This document shows, piece after piece, positions 23,533 through 36,700 of a stretch of DNA of 64,000 nucleotides. The stretch is from Adiantum capillus-veneris. Lineage: Eukaryota; Streptophyta; Polypodiopsida; Polypodiales; Pteridaceae. The notes beneath the pieces are model-generated. The model was not told where the DNA came from. It ran no database searches and saw nothing but the letters and a program-made list of their open reading frames with translations. Position 1 is the stretch's first letter, and each line of letters begins with the position of its first letter. The position numbers were made by a program, and so were the translations under genes. The DNA lies in the NCBI GenBank assembly GCA_014529385.2, contig CM043945.1:98122612-98186611 (forward strand), in the 5' to 3' direction.

Positions 23533-25360
23533 ATGGATCTTCCACAGTCAATTTTTCAGCAACTAGTTTCACTTCCTCATGAGGAGACTGTGAAACTACT
23601 CGACGCTTGGAGGGAACATCACTCTTTGGGTAACAAAAGGGTTGTTGGTAACTCAACTAGTTCTCTTCCATATGATCCGATCATATATGATCAAGTCTTT
23701 AGAGCTCCTCCTCCTAAACATAGAGAGCACAATAAGTTGTATGGTAGAGAATTTCTTAAAAAAGAGGATCATGGTCAGTATAGAGTGTTGTGTGCAAATT
23801 ATGGGATGGTGCGAGGGTGGTTTGCAAAGGTAGGGCCAATTGCAGATTTGAGACATAATAGCAAGGGTAAAGATATGGTTTTGAGTATCATCCGAGAGAA
23901 GATGGGTGAGCTAAAGCCAGTGAAAGTATATGGTGTGGAATATTTGTGGAAAGAGTCCGACATTTACAATTGGTGTATAAAGTCATTGGCGTCCAAAAGA
24001 AAGTGGACCAAACAAAAGGCTTGCAAAGGCGCTATAATGGTATAAGTTTTTGTATTATCTTTTTATTTTGCTTTCAAATCATATGCTATGTAGATGTTTA
24101 TCTTATTCTTGAGTTATGTTACATTTTTAAGGATACTCATGATGTTCAAGAGCTTGACAATGATGGTGTAGAGAAAGAGACAGAATTATCATCAAAGGTA
24201 ATAGTATAGAATGATTTTTAAGAGTTTTGATATTAAGTTTCTTATTGAGTAATTTTTATTAGGACGAGGATGCTTCCAAGCAAAGTTATGATGAGAACTT
24301 TGTAGATGTGGTAGAGGGCGATAAAGACATCTCAGAATCCACACTGGTAATTGATATATACTATTCTTTATACAAGTGTAATGCCGATCTTTGAAGATTT
24401 TTTAAAGTTTTGTGTATGTCTTATGTATTCAGAAAGAACCTGATGTATACATTCCAGAAATATCTTGGGACAATGATGAAAATCATATGGCTGCATATGA
24501 GGTATATGAAGATCATGCTACTTCTTTTGCTCTCTCTCATTTCATATCTACATGATGATTTATTTATGTGAAAATGTTGGCTTAGGAGTATCAAAATTTT
24601 ATGAAAGAAAATATCTTTTCTAGTGCACTAGGAGATGTGGATTCAATGTCTTTGTCTGCTGGTGATAAGTCTCATGAAACTTCAATCGAGAAGCCGGTGA
24701 GATTTTGTTCATGTTTTTTTCCCATTGTGTAACATTTTTAGAGATGTAAAAAATATCAAGTTGTGTTTTTTGTGTTGGTAGATATCGGATAAGTTAAATA
24801 AAGTTGAAAAAATTGCATCTAAAGGGTGCGATGAAGAGCATTCTAGAAAGAGTACTCGAAAATGGAAGGTATTCAAATTATACTATTAAACTAATGCTAA
24901 TTGTAAACTTGTTAAATAAATGTCATTAAAGTAAGCTTGGGTTATGTCTTAGGCTACAACTAAGCTTGCTGAACTCCTTCAAAAAAAAAGAAGGGTCAAA
25001 AGCTAAGAGGATTCAAAAGTCAAAGGTAGCTGTTTTGTTTTTTGTTGATGGCTCTAAACACTTATACTATGGTAATAAATCTAAAGTAATGTGTCTTGTC
25101 TCTCTTTTTAGGATGTTGAGAAAGATGTTTTTGTTTCTAATGAGAAGGCTACCTTGGAAGTGCAGGTTTGTTTTCAATCTTACAAATATATCTTATGCTT
25201 ACTCTCGAAAAGATTGCAACCATATTCTCTAATTTAACTCTTTATTGTGTAGGCACGCAAACTCACTAGAGAAGATCAAGAAACCATTCTGATGAAATGG
25301 TTTGGGGTTAGAAGAGTGGAAGAAGTGTATCCATTTGTGAAGCCTACTTACATGGCTTAA
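23533..25360 (+). CDS. Nine-exon accessory gene downstream of the transposase
   Basis: The start ATG (23533) lies just after the acceptor CTCTTGTAG (to 23525). Exons: 23526-24039, 24132-24197, 24263-24346, 24433-24501, 24586-24696, 24782-24868, 24953-25025, 25112-25165 and 25253-25360, each with GT and AG borders and all in phase 0. Exons 2-6, 8 and 9 are multiples of three. Exon 7 is one base too long because of a run of nine A at 24981-24989, which creates an in-frame stop; eight A would keep it open. Exon 1 encodes a globular part (KHREHNKLYGREF, NYGMVRGWFAKVG, YLWKESDIYNWCIKSL). Exons 2-8 are short and acidic/lysine-rich. The last exon ends EEVYPFVKPTYMA. No family is recognised. Same strand, 240 bp after the transposase and before subterminal-like repeats: it is likely the TnpA-like second protein of the transposon. 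Confidence 0.65.
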
Positions 25361-25734
25361 AAAAAAACGAACTCCTTTTTTTGTAGAAAAACGTGTGAAA
25401 CTAGCTCTTTTACTATGTGTGAAGATTTGGTAGCTTGGCTTTTATTAGAAGGCATGATGATTGTAAGACTTGAAAAGATTGGCTCTCTTTCTTTGAAAGA
25501 TATAGAAGTAGCTAATGATAAAGACTAATGGTTGTATGATGGACTTTGTAAGAATTTTTGAGAGACATCTATATGAAAGTGATCATTTTTAGTTTTCTAT
25601 TTAATCTTTATCTCTTTTAGTCAAAAAGTATGTGCTATTTTGTATATGTTATGTTAAATTGATTATTTATGTGGATTATTATAATACAACTACATAGATA
25701 GCATTGTGTGGTTACAACTATGTAGATGAAAGAA

Positions 25735-25960
25735 GAATTTCTTACTATATGGTTAGTTAAAACTCTCATATAACTATAATATTATGGCTACATCCATATA
25801 GGAGAATCCGAGTCAAACTAGTAAGAAATATTGCTATATGGTTACTTAAAACTCCCATATAGCTATACTATTATGCTTACAACCATATAGGAGTATTCTC
25901 ATTATTACTAGTTTGCACTCTTACTAGATATGTGTATTCAATCTAGTAAGTTGCCTAGTA
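25735..25960. repeat. Subterminal-like imperfect tandem repeats
   Basis: Two copies, about 94 bp apart (about 25737-25830 and 25831-25920), each running from CTATATGGTTA through AAAACTC(T/C)CATATA to CCATATAGGAG. They contain the motif CTCCTATATGG in inverted orientation and end with CTAGTAAG-type sequence. They lie about 400 bp past the accessory gene. Clustered short motifs in both orientations near an end are typical of DNA transposon subterminal regions. The terminal inverted repeat itself was not found. Confidence 0.6.
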
Positions 25961-26120
25961 ATTATATTTTTTTTGCTATATAAAAATGCGTCCAAAGTTC
26001 CTTGTCTAGCTAGGCCACCTCTCGCCTGCAGTTTGTTGGCAGCCACACGCAGGTTGCTACACTCCTTGACAACTACACACTGTCCCCTCCTCTCTACCTT
26101 TGGTGATGGCGAGCTAGGAG

Positions 26121-26247
<127 letters not shown>

Positions 26248-26249
26248 AA

Positions 26250-28690
26250 GGTAAACTCTCTGCTCCCCTTGGCAGACTACCTGTTCACCTCCCGTAGGCA
26301 GCTTGTTTGCAGCTCACAAAATCCGGTGGTGCCTCCCCTCCCCAAGTCCCTAGTCCCACAAGCGCAAGGTATCCATAGTCACATCTCCTTCCTGTATATC
26401 ATCCTGAAAGGGGCTCGTCGACGTTGTAGAGGCAAAAAGGTTTCATCAGGTGTGATGAGATGCAGCAAGTACTTTCATTTTGAGATAGATAGGGTGCGCA
26501 CATGCGTGCGTTCAGATCGGTTCGATCACGAACACTGATTGAACCTTGGCTTGCGCACATGCATGTATTTAGAGCGGAAAACTTGACACACGGAGCAACT
26601 TTTGCAGGAGCTGCTGTGCAGAAGTTGTGCAGGAGCTTTGTGTGCAATCCTGTGAGCTCGCGCCATTTGGAATGGCAACGTTCCAAACAATCAATTCCTC
26701 TCTGCACTCCAGGGATCGCTCGATCCCAATGTAAAACTTTTGTATCTGGATGTTAAAGTTTGCGATGCTAAAGCCGTGGGGAGAATGCACACGAGAGAGA
26801 GAGAGACAGAGTTATGCTTCGAACCAATCAACCTAAAGCCAAAATAAATAATGGGTTCACATTGGGCAGTTCACTTGAGATGGCTAAATACAGCACTCTG
26901 TGTGGTCTCCCAATGTAGCACGTTGGTGCGCCCAAGCTATGTCGACCCATGGATAAGCTAGTAGCAGTGATGTGGAAGCAAGCAACACGATGATAATAGC
27001 AAGCTCGAGCATGTGCTAGGGGCCAGTTGCAACAGGTGTCGGTGGGATATGTATGTCAAATGTGGCATTTTGAAGGTCAAGGATGGTTTTTTGGTCTCCA
27101 TTAGCCAAGGGATTTAAAGAGTGCTCCTAGGAGGGAGTTCAAGCTGTATCGTTGCCTATTTGGTTGTCATTGCATGCACAGGTGCTTTTCCAATCATCAA
27201 TCAAATCTGAGAGCAAAGATTTACGGCTTTACATTGGTGGCAATCGGGCCGATAGTTGCACTTTGTCGGACGTGGAAAGTTCTTCAGGCAAGAATCGTCA
27301 TTGTGGGGGAGTGTTTCTACTGTCAAGCGGAAGCTTGGGTGCTTGCAAGCTGACAGTTTGAATTTGTGAATTTGTGTGGTCCGATCATGGCTCGTGGGAA
27401 GGCGACCCAAGTCGCAACCTAATTTTTTTAAAATAATTGCCATGCTAAAAAAGACGAGAACAAACTGCAGTCTACTGAGAATAGTGGCGCCATCTGGTGG
27501 ACGGGCAGAGCTGAGAGGAGAGCACCACCTGTTGGGGTCGAATGCCGAGTGCATGGGCATGCAAACAACGAGCAGCACCAAGGGAAAAAAGGTCGCCATC
27601 TGGAGTAGCATGGGAGTGAAGAGGGCGCCACCTGAGAGTGCATGCAAGGAATGAGAGTAGACAAAGAGAGGGTGACAAGCTGAGGAAAGGATTGCCAGGT
27701 GTGGGCTCCATGGTAAGAAAAGGAAGGTGCCCTTTGCATGAGAGGGGAAGCAAGAGCTGGCCGAGCAGGAAAAGCGGGTGGCGGGTGTTGCATGTAGCCA
27801 GAGGGGCGCTGCCAGTTAAGGGTTTTGGGGCCGAGGACAGAGGGCCGGAGAGCCATCATAGGGGTCGATTGCCAAAAAGCGTGGCGCTACACAATAGGTA
27901 GAAGGGCCACAGGGTGGCGGGCTCCATACAAGAAAAGGGGCTTGGGTGAGCAGGGCAGGACGAAGCCACCAAGGGCCATGGCTTGGAAGAGAAGGTGCCG
28001 GGCTGCCTTGGAGTGGCCTTGAAGAGCGCTATAGAGCAGAGGAGGCCACCATGGGCTCGTAAAACAGCAAAGGGGACCAAGGTTGAAGTAAGGAGGACCA
28101 TGGACAGAGGCGCCAAGGGATTCCATAGAGGAGATGCCATCAGAAGGACGGGTTTTTTTGGCCAGCGGCCGGGTAGCCGCCAAGTGATTGAAAGAGAAAG
28201 GGTTTATGCATGGCTCCATTTTATTGGTGGCCGAGTGATTGCAAGAGGGTGGCTGATTTGTGGCCACGGGTTGATAGGAAGTCGTCCATCTAAATTGATT
28301 AGAAGCAGAGGTGCTCTAAAGCATGCACAAATGTATTACCTATGCCGCCATCATGCCCGAAGTTGTTGTGATGGAGTTATTACTTCTGGTTTTATTGGAG
28401 TGTTTGTCTTTGATCTATTCTTCCATCTCGTCTTGTGCCGGTTAATCCTTGGCAACATGTGGCTTTGGATTGTATGAGTGCGTGCAGAGAGAGAGGGGCG
28501 TGGCAGCATGTGGCTCTGGATCGTATGAGTGCGTGCACAGAGAGAAGGGGAGAGATAGTGCAGACAGTCTATGTGAGAGAGAACTGATGCAAGAGCGTGA
28601 TGGTGTTTTGCTAGGTCAATTATGTGTGGGTGTTCAGGAGTGATTGTGTGTGATCGGGAATGCTAGTAGGCAAGCCTGTGCATTGGAAGT
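26250..28690. other. Unassigned GC-richer sequence
   Basis: Many overlapping open frames on both strands, for example 27983-28477 on plus and 27428-27859 on minus, but no domain, no consistent codon pattern and no splice sites that join them. Recurrent GCGCCA, GGGGTCG and AGGCCACC words hint at old tandem or retroelement sequence. The pair ATGTGGCT(T/C)TGGAT with GTATGAGTGCGTGCA (about 28458 and 28508) is a 50-bp tandem duplication. Confidence 0.4.
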
Positions 28691-28700
28691 TTGCAAAAAG

Positions 28701-28758
<58 letters not shown>
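28701..28758. repeat. (TG)n microsatellite
   Basis: About 29 TG units with one T substitution near 28715. Confidence 0.95.
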
Positions 28759-28761
<3 letters not shown>

Positions 28762-28799
28762 CTGTGTGGATAGGGGTGTACATTGGGCTATAGAGAGGC

Positions 28800-30150
28800 A
28801 GACGGATTGTGTGCTGGGTGTGTTCCCCCTTTCCAACATATGCCCATCAAAAGTTCTTGCCTACCTAGACCCACGTCAGGCATGTAAGGGTATAGTGGTA
28901 TTGAAGCCTATACTTTGTGTATGCTAGGAGAGCGGCTAAGGTAGGCATGCTGGCATGCGAAGTGATTTCTTAAAAGTAGGCAATGTGCCGCTTAATGGTG
29001 AGTCTCTTTGAGCACCTGCTCCAGCTCTCCAACCCTCTGCTATGCTGTGGTCAACTCTCGTGTGAGCTTTGCTATGCACTGCAGAGCTCCAAAGAGGGAT
29101 CAACCTACATCGAACACAACAACATACAATTAGTGAATTAACTTTCAAAAATGTATTTTATAATTATTAAAACCATAGGTGATTGAGTTTACCTATGAAG
29201 CTATGCTAGCAGTAGTGGGCATTACCGGCGTCAAGCATCTGATCAGTGGAGGTGGCTCCATCGATCACTTTCTCTCCACCGCTGGTGTAGAGAAAGTGGC
29301 TTGATTGCAAAAAACCAAAAAGACAATAGTAGTAAGCATAATGAATGGCAATCATAAATAAAGCAAAGCAAAATGGGGGAAGGGCATTTATACCATGTCA
29401 CACATAGAGACAATAGTATGGTCCTCTCCATGTGGGCTAGTAAATATTTAACAATGCCTAGAAAAGTAAAACATTAAAAAAAAGCATTACCTACCACTCT
29501 ACCAACTAAAGATGCTTAAATGTACTTGAGAAGTGGTTGGTAGAGATGCTTAAATGTACTTGAGAAGTGCCTCCTGGCTATACAAACTGCTTGATGAGCT
29601 GGGTGAGTGTGTCACCCATGGATCGGACCTCCTATCCAAGCTGTGTGCCAAGCCCATGAACTAAGGCCCAAGGAACCATTGGCTCAACTCGATGACTCTA
29701 CCCAACGGTGGTGAGACCTTGAACTAAGCTCCAAGGAACCATCAACTCTACCCGATGTCAACGAGCCGGACGGCTTGTGAACTCTGTCGTCCCCAAGAGC
29801 CTATATTGTTGGCCCAGCCTACCAAAACCATGACCCCTTTGTGGTCATCACTCATAGTAGTCCATGTCAAGCTTGAGAACAAACTCTCCGCAAAGCTGGG
29901 AGGCAAAGTAGGTAGGCACCTCTAAACGGTGGGGCACGGTACCATAGTACATCACGTACTGCAGAAGGGTGTGCTCTCTCATGCCAGGGTGGAGATAGTC
30001 CTCTATGCAAGAGGGTGCTTGTGGCACTAAGGCGCCTCATGGTCTAGGATGAAACTGTTGCAGTCGGCTTTTGGACAATGGAAAGCCGTAGCTCCTTCAA
30101 CATAAAGTCAGAATTAGGGCCCGACTGTCCCCTCAAACCAGTAGGAGTAA
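28800..30150. other. Unassigned sequence with short tandem repeats
   Basis: On the minus strand 28940-29110 translates, with stops, to a heptad-like segment (VGELEQVLKETHH). At 29512-29575 the unit AGATGCTTAAATGTACTTGA is repeated at a 34-bp spacing. At about 29657-29770 two diverged copies of GAACTAAG.CCAAGGAACCAT followed by CTCTACCC lie about 55 bp apart. No gene is supported. Confidence 0.4.
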
Positions 30151-30153
30151 TGC

Positions 30154-30518
<365 letters not shown>

Positions 30519-30519
30519 G

Positions 30520-31800
30520 TTTTTACCTCTCGCTTGCTACTATACTTCTCTTAGCACGAGCACAACGAGCCAGCCAGCCAGCTAGCCAAAGAGCATCTTG
30601 GAGGGGCATGTGCTGATGTGGATCATACTTTTTGTGGCCGGCAAGTGGCTGGCTGGCTGGCCGTTGTAGCCCACGCCCCACCTCCCTCGGCAACTACCCT
30701 TCCTTCCCAATTCCCCAATCAGCGCCCTGCTTTGCTCTTCCTCTCATTGGCTGACCTGTAGCCAAAGTGGTTGTGCTCAATCCTGCCAGCCAGCCATGGA
30801 AGATACCTCAGCATAAATTTTTGGCTGCATGTCCTCAATTGCGCTCAAGAGGAGCTCTGCTTACCTTCAAGAATAGCGGGTTATTAGTGCCATAATTGTC
30901 GTTCATACACTTCTGCAGAGGGAGTTTGAGCTACAGAAAGTTCGTTGTGCAGGCATGAAGATGGGAAAAGGGGGAGCCTCAAGATTCGGGAAGCCCAAGA
31001 GGGCAAACTGTTGAGATACTATCAAGAAATCGGGAGTTGGTGGGTTGCAGGCTGTCCATTTCAACTGGGGTCATTAAAACTCGAAGTAGCTTAAAATTGA
31101 GTGCGCCGCCGCGAGCGGTGAGTGGCCCAAGAAAGGTAGGGACCTGCACAGAAATCGAAGAAAAAATGTAGCAAGGGAAGGATTCGGGAGGGGCCACAAC
31201 AGCTTGGTCAGTTTTGGCGACAACCTGGAGCACAGACTTCTATAGAGCAGACATTGGACGCCCGGAGGAGCTACTACCATAGCAGATCTCCTCGCCTCAC
31301 ACCAGAGGGACTCTGATCGAGACTCTGATCGACCGAGCCGGGGAGATCCAAATGCCCACAACTTCGGAGGACTCATTAGGGCCAAAAACGACTCAAAAAG
31401 GGCTGTTTGTTAATCTAAGGATTAAGGAATAGTCCAATAGTTATTTGACACGTATAGAAAAGTATGGCACTCTTGTCTCCTCTATTTTGGGTTTTGGTGG
31501 TCCTATTTTGACGGAGAACCGTTAAATGTCTTGATCATAAGGCTGAAACTGCTATACTTGGGTGCTTTTGGCGAGAGAGCTCATTAAATTTGCGGCAGAA
31601 AGTAATGAAGTCTCATCTTTTATTCTATTTTATATTTCACAAAAGAGTTGTCAAAAGATACGAAATCTATGTCAGAAGGCTCTCAAAACAAGGGCATTAA
31701 TGACAAATCACCTACTTTTTTCAAGCGTATACCTTTTTCGCTCTCTCTATTTTGTGAGAGGTTTGTCTTTCCGTCTCTATATTTTCTTTCTTCTTCTCTA
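30520..31800. other. Unassigned sequence
   Basis: Starts with GCCAGCCAGCCAG and, about 70 bp later, GGCTGGCTGGCTGG, an inverted pair around 30570-30660. Further open frames (such as 31074-31385, minus) show no family match. From about 31730 a pyrimidine-rich stretch leads to the ATG at 31815. Confidence 0.4.
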
Positions 31801-31814
31801 ATCTCTGAGTTTCC

Positions 31815-31986
31815 ATGGCGTCTTTTGCACGTCGCCCTTCACATAACATAACTTCTTGTGACTTTCATAACGTTAGAGAGGACGGTCTTTGGAAGTCCAT
31901 ATCTTTTCGTGTGAATGACTGGGTAACAATGCTTCCTTCATGCAAAGGTGTACACAGAGTGAAGAGAACTAAACGTGATAAAGTAA
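31815..31986 (+). other. Possible first exon interrupted by the CACTA element
   Basis: An ATG in good context (TTTCCATGGCG) after a pyrimidine-rich leader opens a 57-codon frame with SITE-like polar residues, including FHNVREDGLWKSISFRV and a basic end (VHRVKRTKRDK). It runs straight into the CACTA terminus at 31987. The rest of the open frame (to 32123) is transposon sequence. It could be a real first exon broken by insertion, or a chance open frame. No family is recognised. Confidence 0.3.
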
Positions 31987-32100
31987 CACTACAAGAGGCT
32001 CTTCATATAAGCGACGCTCACACAGCGACGCTCAAAATTTTTTTTCCCGGCGACGCTCATAGCGACGCCGGCTGGGGTAAAAAAATAACCGAGCGCGCCC

Positions 32101-32129
32101 AAAAACTCAGATCTCAGATCTGAGTTTTT
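32101..32129. repeat. 29-bp perfect hairpin in CACTA subterminal region
   Basis: Arms AAAAACTCAGATCT and AGATCTGAGTTTTT are exact reverse complements separated by a single C. The hairpin lies 115 bp inside the element end. Confidence 0.95.
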
Positions 32130-32164
32130 CGGCGCCCTCAAGCAAGGAGCGGGTAACGCTCTCC

Positions 32165-32165
32165 C

Positions 32166-32215
<50 letters not shown>

Positions 32216-32218
32216 CTC

Positions 32219-32251
<33 letters not shown>

Positions 32252-32336
32252 ACACACACACGAGGAGAGGAAGGAGAGCCAGGTATGCTCCTTCCCTCTC
32301 CTCATTCTCATGTTCCCTTCCCCTCTTTCTCTCTCC

Positions 32337-32375
<39 letters not shown>

Positions 32376-32383
32376 ATAGTGTT

Positions 32384-32419
<36 letters not shown>

Positions 32420-32645
32420 AACAAAAACAAAAACGCACACACACATACATAAACAAAGAATGCACACACACATTGAGAGAGAAAAAGAGAGAGAGAGAGC
32501 ATGCATAAACAAAAAACGCACGCATTGAGAGAGGAAAAGAGAGAGAGAACATGCATAAACAAAAAACGCACACATTGAGCGAGGAAAAGAGAGAGAAAAC
32601 ATGCATACGATCCAAAAAAACGCACACACATTGAGAGAGAAAGAG
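32165..32645. repeat. Compound microsatellite and 50-56-bp minisatellite
   Basis: CT (32165-32210), CA (32219-32262), CT and CA (about 32330-32377) and GA (about 32388-32415) runs. A minisatellite follows whose units begin CATTGAG at 32471, 32523, 32573 and 32629 and contain GAGAGA, CATGCATA and AAAAAACGCAC. The long open frames here are repeat products. Confidence 0.85.
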
Positions 32646-32653
32646 AGAGAAAC

Positions 32654-32900
32654 TAATTTAACGTCGTAGGAAACTAATTAAAATTAAAAGACCTAGAGAT
32701 CTAGCCGACGAGGAGTTGAACTGAAGACCTATTATTCAAGAGGGAAATGGCATAATCAATCTATCATACTTGGCATGGGTGATAGAAAGGTTATACCATT
32801 TATCTCTTTTTATTGGCACACACATCCACACACACGCACACACACAAGAAGAAGAGAGTTATAACGTCGTAGGAAACTATCTTAAAAGACGTTAAAGATT
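32654..32900 (-). repeat. tRNA-derived SINE-like repeat, copy 1
   Basis: Read on the minus strand it shows an A-box-like segment (complement of about 32749-32773) and a B-box-like GTTCAACTCC (complement of 32713-32721), spaced as in tRNA genes. A tail ends in TTTCCTACGACGTTA. A CA-rich stretch and a truncated second copy of the tail follow at 32857-32900. The same composite structure occurs at 60721-60967. The tRNA identity cannot be assigned; a decayed tRNA gene is the alternative. Confidence 0.45.
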
Positions 32901-33584
32901 AGGTTATATGTAGACTTACATTAAATTAGATTTAGGTTTATTTTTAACTAGATTTACGTTTATTTAAGCTAGATTTAGATTTACGTTATATTAGATTAGA
33001 TTTAGGTCTCCATAGACTACGATGCCTGCATGAAGCGGGTGAAGAAAGCCCTCAATAGAATATAGGGTATTGCTGCCTTCACTCATGGTGGGCTCCGTCG
33101 ATCCAAAAGTACTGGTGAAATGTCTTCAGAAGATAGGGAAGAAGGTGGATCTTCAGGGCGGCAAGAGTCACTACATCCCCGACACAATGACCATCTAGAC
33201 AACCTCTAGTCATTAGCTAGACTTACGTTAAATTAGATTTAGCTTTATTTTTAGTTAGATTTACGTTTATTTAGATTTACGCTTATTTACGTTAGATCGA
33301 GTCCACGCAAGAATTACTTACGGTTTAGGGTTTAGAGTTAGACGAACAGTGAAAAGATCTACTGTGAAAAGATGTTAAGATGAAGTGAAGTGCTACAGCT
33401 AGAGAAGAGGCAAAGGGATTTTGTCCACTACATGCAGTATCATGTAGACGTGGGTGTGTAGATTTCTTGTACCCACAAATATAGGTATTGACCAATAAAG
33501 ACGAGATTATAACCCGGTGGTTCTGATCTCCGTGCACCTCTAGACCGAGGTGTGCGGGGATTGGACATGACTAGAGAATGTGAG

Positions 33585-33586
33585 GT

Positions 33587-33657
<71 letters not shown>

Positions 33658-33660
33658 AGA
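33585..33660. repeat. (GA)n microsatellite
   Basis: A GA run with one GG interruption near 33639, about 65 bp before the transposase start codon. Confidence 0.95.
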
Positions 33661-33725
33661 TAAGACGAAGAATGCCAATAGAATATTAAATTTGTTGTCC
33701 AGGTTATAAGTTTTTTATCCTCATT

Positions 33726-36700
33726 ATGAGTAGCGACGAGGATGTGGGACCGTCCAACCGAAACACCTATCTCTCAACGAGGGTCTTATGTCCTTGTAAT
33801 CAATGCAAGCATGCTGTGCGACGGACAAGACGTGTTTCTTTGCAGCACGTTCGCGAATTTGGCGAGTTCGATCCATCTATTATAGATCGAGTTGTTGCCA
33901 ATTATAACTCGTCGGACTCTGACGCTGGCCAACAAGCAGCAATCTTGCAACCCAATAGACGTGTTCGCAGGCGCTTTGGTCAAGCAGCATATGTGAGGCC
34001 ACAAGATGTAGCCTCTGACAGCTCGGGGGATGATCATGCAGAGCACATTCCCAACGAGGCAATGTTTGAGCCCGAGATTGATGAAATGATCGAGACGATC
34101 ATGGATTCAGAAAGGCTTATCTATGATGATATGAAAAGTGAAGCCGATACGTCATTGTATAATGGAGCACGTATGTTTAGATTGAAAGCACTCCTGGTTC
34201 TTCTCAACATGCAGGCAAAGTTTGGATGGAGTGACACTAGCGTCACAGCGCTTTTTAGGTGATCTATTACAATTAGTTTACTTTAATAGAACTCTAAATG
34301 TATAATGATCTGATAGATTTTTACACGACTGTATCATATTTTTATGTTGTGTAGATTGCTGAAAGAGCACATACTACCAGCTGACAATGTGATGCCAGAT
34401 TCCCGAGATGAAGCAAGAAAGATTTTGCGAAACTTGGGGATGGATTACAATTCTATCCACGCTTGTCCTAATGACTGCATTCTTTTCAGAGGGGAATACA
34501 CAGACATGGAGAAGTGTCCGAAATGTGATTCCGAAAGATATCGAGTAGATCTCCACGGGACAAAAATTCCACAAAAGGTTTTGCGACATTTTCCTTTGCT
34601 TCCTCGCATCAAGCATTTCTTCGAATGTAAGTCCATGGCCGCCCTAGCATCATGGCATGAGGAGAATAAATCTTCGGATGGTGTGCTACGAATTCCTGCA
34701 GATTGCGCAGCCTGGAAACATATAGATGGAACATGGTCGGATTTTGCCAGGGGAAGCTCGAAATTTGCGCTTAGGCCTGGCTATGGATGGCGTAAATCCA
34801 TTTGGTCAAAGATCAACATCTTACAGTGTATGGCCCGTTGTCATCGTCAACTACAACATTCCCCCGTGGTTGACTACGAAGAAGGGGCACCTATGGCTAA
34901 GCTTGATTGTGCCAGGGCGATATAAAGTGGGGAATATGGATGTGTATCTTCGTCCACTATTGGAAGAGCTACAACAATTGTGGATTGCATAGAGGTGGTG
35001 GATATGAGCCGACACACAGGACGACGGAATGCTTTGATCAGAGGCATTCTAATGTGGACCATGCATGACTATCCCGGGCTAACAGAATGCTCAGGTGATC
35101 TATTGACACTCCTCACTCAGACACTGTAAATCTTGTTTTTTCCCATAGTTGATCTATTATCATGTGTATACATGCAGGGCTTCAAACAAGCGGATACAGA
35201 GCATGTGTCACATGTGGACCTAGACTGAATGCACGTAGGGCACCCTCACTGAAGAAGCAAATCTACGAAGGTCATCAAGCGTATCTTCAGAGAATCATGT
35301 GTTACGCGACGGCTTTTTGGGAAGAGAGCCACCAAGGATGTCTGCACAAGCATGGTTAGAGCAGAAGGAGATGTGCGATGACGGATTGCCTCCAGGGATG
35401 AAGAGACTATCTCTATGGTACGAGTTACCATACTGGCCCCGACTCATGATCAATCACTTGCTCGATCCAATGCACATATTCAAGAATGTGGGTAATCTAC
35501 TATGGGACCATTTGACCGGCAAGAAAGATACTTTGGGAGCCAGAGTTGACCTTAGAAATGTGGATCGTATGGAGCAATATTGGCCGCAAACAGCGTCTGA
35601 TGGATCGATAAAACTCCCTAAAGCACCATGGATTTTCACAGGAGCCCAAGAACGCAAAGTAAAAGAGGCCATTCGATCTTTGCGGACCCCCACTGGCGTA
35701 ATGCACTCGCTCCGAACGTGTTTTACTAAAGAAGGAAAGCTTACCGGTTTGAAGTCACACGATTGGCATAAAATGTGTCAGGTACGTTCATAGTGGACTT
35801 TAATATCATTGCATAAAATGTGGACTTTAATATCATTGCTGCACATACTTTACAGTTTATTTTACCGGTTGCCATTGAGGGATGTTTGTCTCTCGACATC
35901 CGTAACACAATCTACAAACTTGCAAAGCTGGTGCAATGGATCTCACAAAAGGAGATCAACGTAGACTCCATACCATTCGCCAAACTAAATGCTGCGGAGC
36001 TTGTGTGCATGTTTGAGAAACATTTTCCTACTACAATGCTAACCATTCAGGTGCATCTTCTTGTTCACATAGTTGATGAGGTGGAAATAGCTGGCACAGT
36101 TCATTCCAGATGGATGTTCTTCTTAGAGCGTTTCATGAAAACGCTTAAGGGATATGTGCGTCAAAAGGCACGTCCGGAGGGTAGCATGGCAGAAGGTTGG
36201 TTGGTATCAGAGTCCCTAGTGTACATTGGAGAGTGGCTAGACGGATTTGATAAATCTCGGGACACGCTATGGCGAACCATAGATGATGAGCGCATATCTG
36301 GGATTGTCATGTGCAATCTCGGTGTTGAGAAGAAGATGACGGAAGATCTAGAGGCTAAAATCAACCGATTTTGCATGCTTCACAATCCAGTGATGCAAAA
36401 GTGGATTTCACAATATGAGGATGCAAAGCAAGAGCGACAAAGGGCACGAATCGAGTGGAGACGGGGAAGACGACCACCGATGCACTATCCAGCGGTTCTG
36501 GAGAGCCTACCAACCTTCATGAGCTTAAGATGGTTGCACAACCAATTGAAAAGCGCACAACAATGCGGTGACGAAGTGACTGAAGAAGAGTGGGAGTACT
36601 CTCGGGGTTGCGCGACCAAGGTAAGTTTGCAATGTACGACTAGCAAGTGACTTTATTATAAACGTTTGAACGGCCACTCATAATCTTTGTTCGTTGTAGT

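Noticed and set aside
27428-28477. Overlapping open frames of 100-160 codons on both strands
   Set aside because: High GC content lengthens chance frames; no domain, splice structure or strand preference was found.
31074-31385. 103-codon minus-strand frame
   Set aside because: Hydrophobic, low-complexity translation with no start context or family resemblance.
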